A DNA stretch of 5,799 nt from Acidimicrobium sp. UBA3029 (lineage in GTDB: Bacteria > Actinomycetota > Acidimicrobiia > Acidimicrobiales > Ilumatobacteraceae). Position numbers and translations under genes: made by a program. How positions within the stretch are numbered: position 1 is the stretch's first letter; each line of letters starts with the position of its first letter. The stretch spans positions 2,164-7,962 of the forward strand of contig DFDK01000111.1 in the NCBI GenBank assembly GCA_002367695.1. Direction: 5' to 3'. Of this stretch, positions 5,181-5,799 are shown piece by piece. Under the pieces are notes generated by a model. It made no database searches. It had not been told where the DNA came from and saw nothing but the letters and a program-made list of their open reading frames with translations.

Positions 5181-5799
5181 CCACTCTTCCTAACGCAGCA
5201 TTTTCCATCGCTCTTGATTGCCAACTCGACAATGTGCCTGGGACCCTTGGTCGGTTGTGTGCCGCCATTGGCGAAGCAGGTGGCAACATTGGCGCCCTTG
5301 ATGGTTTTGATGTTCGGGGTCCGGTTCTTCGTCGCAGTCTTGTCGTGCACTGTCGAAATGAAGAGCATCAACATGCAGTCGTTGCCGCAGTACAAAAACT
5401 AGATGGCGTAACCGTTCTCGATTGGTGGGACCGAACATTTCGGATGCACGAGGCCGGAAAGATTGAAGTCCTGAGTACTGCGCCAGTGAATGATCGTGAT
5501 GATTTGTCAATGGCATACACACCGGGTGTCGCTCGTGTCTGTACTGCAATTGAAAAAGATCCATTGCTTTCACATAAGTACACCATTCGCAAAAACACCG
5601 TTGCCATTGTGAGCAATGGAACTGCGGTGCTCGGACTTGGTGACATCGGCCCAGAGGGTGCAATGCCTGTCATGGAGGGCAAGGCGCTTCTGTTTAAAGA
5701 GTTTGGTGGAGTTAATGGCTTCCCAATTTGTATAAATGCTCGCACTGCTGATGAAGTAGTTGATTTCGTGCAACGCATTGCGCCAACATTTGGTGGAAT
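5177..5799 (+). CDS. NAD(P)-dependent malic enzyme with N-terminal ACT domain (3' end outside window)
   Basis: The frame is open from the ATG at 5177 to the window edge, giving 207 complete residues. Malic enzymes oxidatively decarboxylate malate to pyruvate and CO2, linking the TCA cycle with pyruvate and supplying NAD(P)H. Residues about 9-85 form an ACT-like domain (FSIALDCQLDNVPGTLGRLC, then GGNIGALDG and LRRSLVVHC), a small-ligand-binding fold that often gives allosteric control. The malic enzyme domain begins about 93. It shows SMAYTPGVARVC (111-122; Tyr114 is the expected catalytic Tyr), SNGTAVLGLGDIGPEGAMPV (146-165) and MEGKALLFKEFGG (166-178; Lys169 is the expected catalytic Lys). 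The 55-residue Tyr-Lys spacing is as in small bacterial malic enzymes. The metal-binding acidic residues and NAD(P) fold lie outside, so cofactor choice cannot be judged. GGATGG just before the ATG is a weak Shine-Dalgarno sequence; GTG 5165 is a less likely start. Confidence 0.93.
   Translation, partial: MTTLPNAAFSIALDCQLDNVPGTLGRLCAAIGEAGGNIGALDGFDVRGPVLRRSLVVHCRNEEHQHAVVAAVQKLDGVTVLDWWDRTFRMHEAGKIEVLSTAPVNDRDDLSMAYTPGVARVCTAIEKDPLLSHKYTIRKNTVAIVSNGTAVLGLGDIGPEGAMPVMEGKALLFKEFGGVNGFPICINARTADEVVDFVQRIAPTFGG

Noticed and set aside
1..5799. CRISPR arrays, insertion sequences, phage genes or other mobile elements
   Set aside because: No regularly spaced repeats, transposase or integrase motifs, or terminal repeat pairs were seen on either strand.

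Overview
The window is about half G+C and reads as bacterial chromosome. The gene content (an FadE-type acyl-CoA dehydrogenase, an NfeD/SPFH pair, NhaA, and a malic enzyme with an N-terminal ACT domain) and the frequent absence of strong Shine-Dalgarno sequences suggest a moderate-GC actinobacterium, perhaps an Acidimicrobiia-like aquatic lineage. That placement is inference from gene style and not from any marker gene.

Layout. Bases 1-147 are the C-terminal tail of a protein that probably ends in an SGNH-hydrolase domain. An intact acyl-CoA dehydrogenase follows (218-1432, +). It converges on nhaA (2844-1516, -), a Na+/H+ antiporter. Upstream of nhaA lies a + strand intrinsic terminator (2984-3006), preceded by a tRNA T-arm-like motif with no matching tRNA body. 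Bases 3007-3500 are gene-poor, with two clean hairpins and two very short, doubtful ORFs. Next is a tight two-gene operon, a short NfeD-like membrane protein (3501-3950) and a stomatin/QmcA-type SPFH protein (3954-4826), 3 bases apart and probably ended by a weak terminator (4844-4869). Bases 4870-5176 hold several inverted repeats and a decayed 3' end of a second acyl-CoA dehydrogenase gene (about 5025-5099). The window ends inside a + strand malic enzyme gene (5177 to the edge).

How the genes fit together. The dehydrogenase (beta-oxidation or branched-chain acyl-CoA catabolism) and the malic enzyme (malate to pyruvate) are central carbon metabolism. NhaA handles Na+ and pH homeostasis. NfeD and SPFH are expected to act together in membrane microdomains. 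Apart from the nfeD-SPFH pair, nothing suggests these genes form one pathway.

I did not find a clear new system. The best hidden signal is the acyl-CoA dehydrogenase remnant at 5025-5099: 60 of 72 bases match the intact gene 3.7 kb upstream, with a premature stop and only transitions over those 72 bases. Second is the NhaA loop that normally carries pH-sensor residues, which is about 28 residues longer here and has altered residues.
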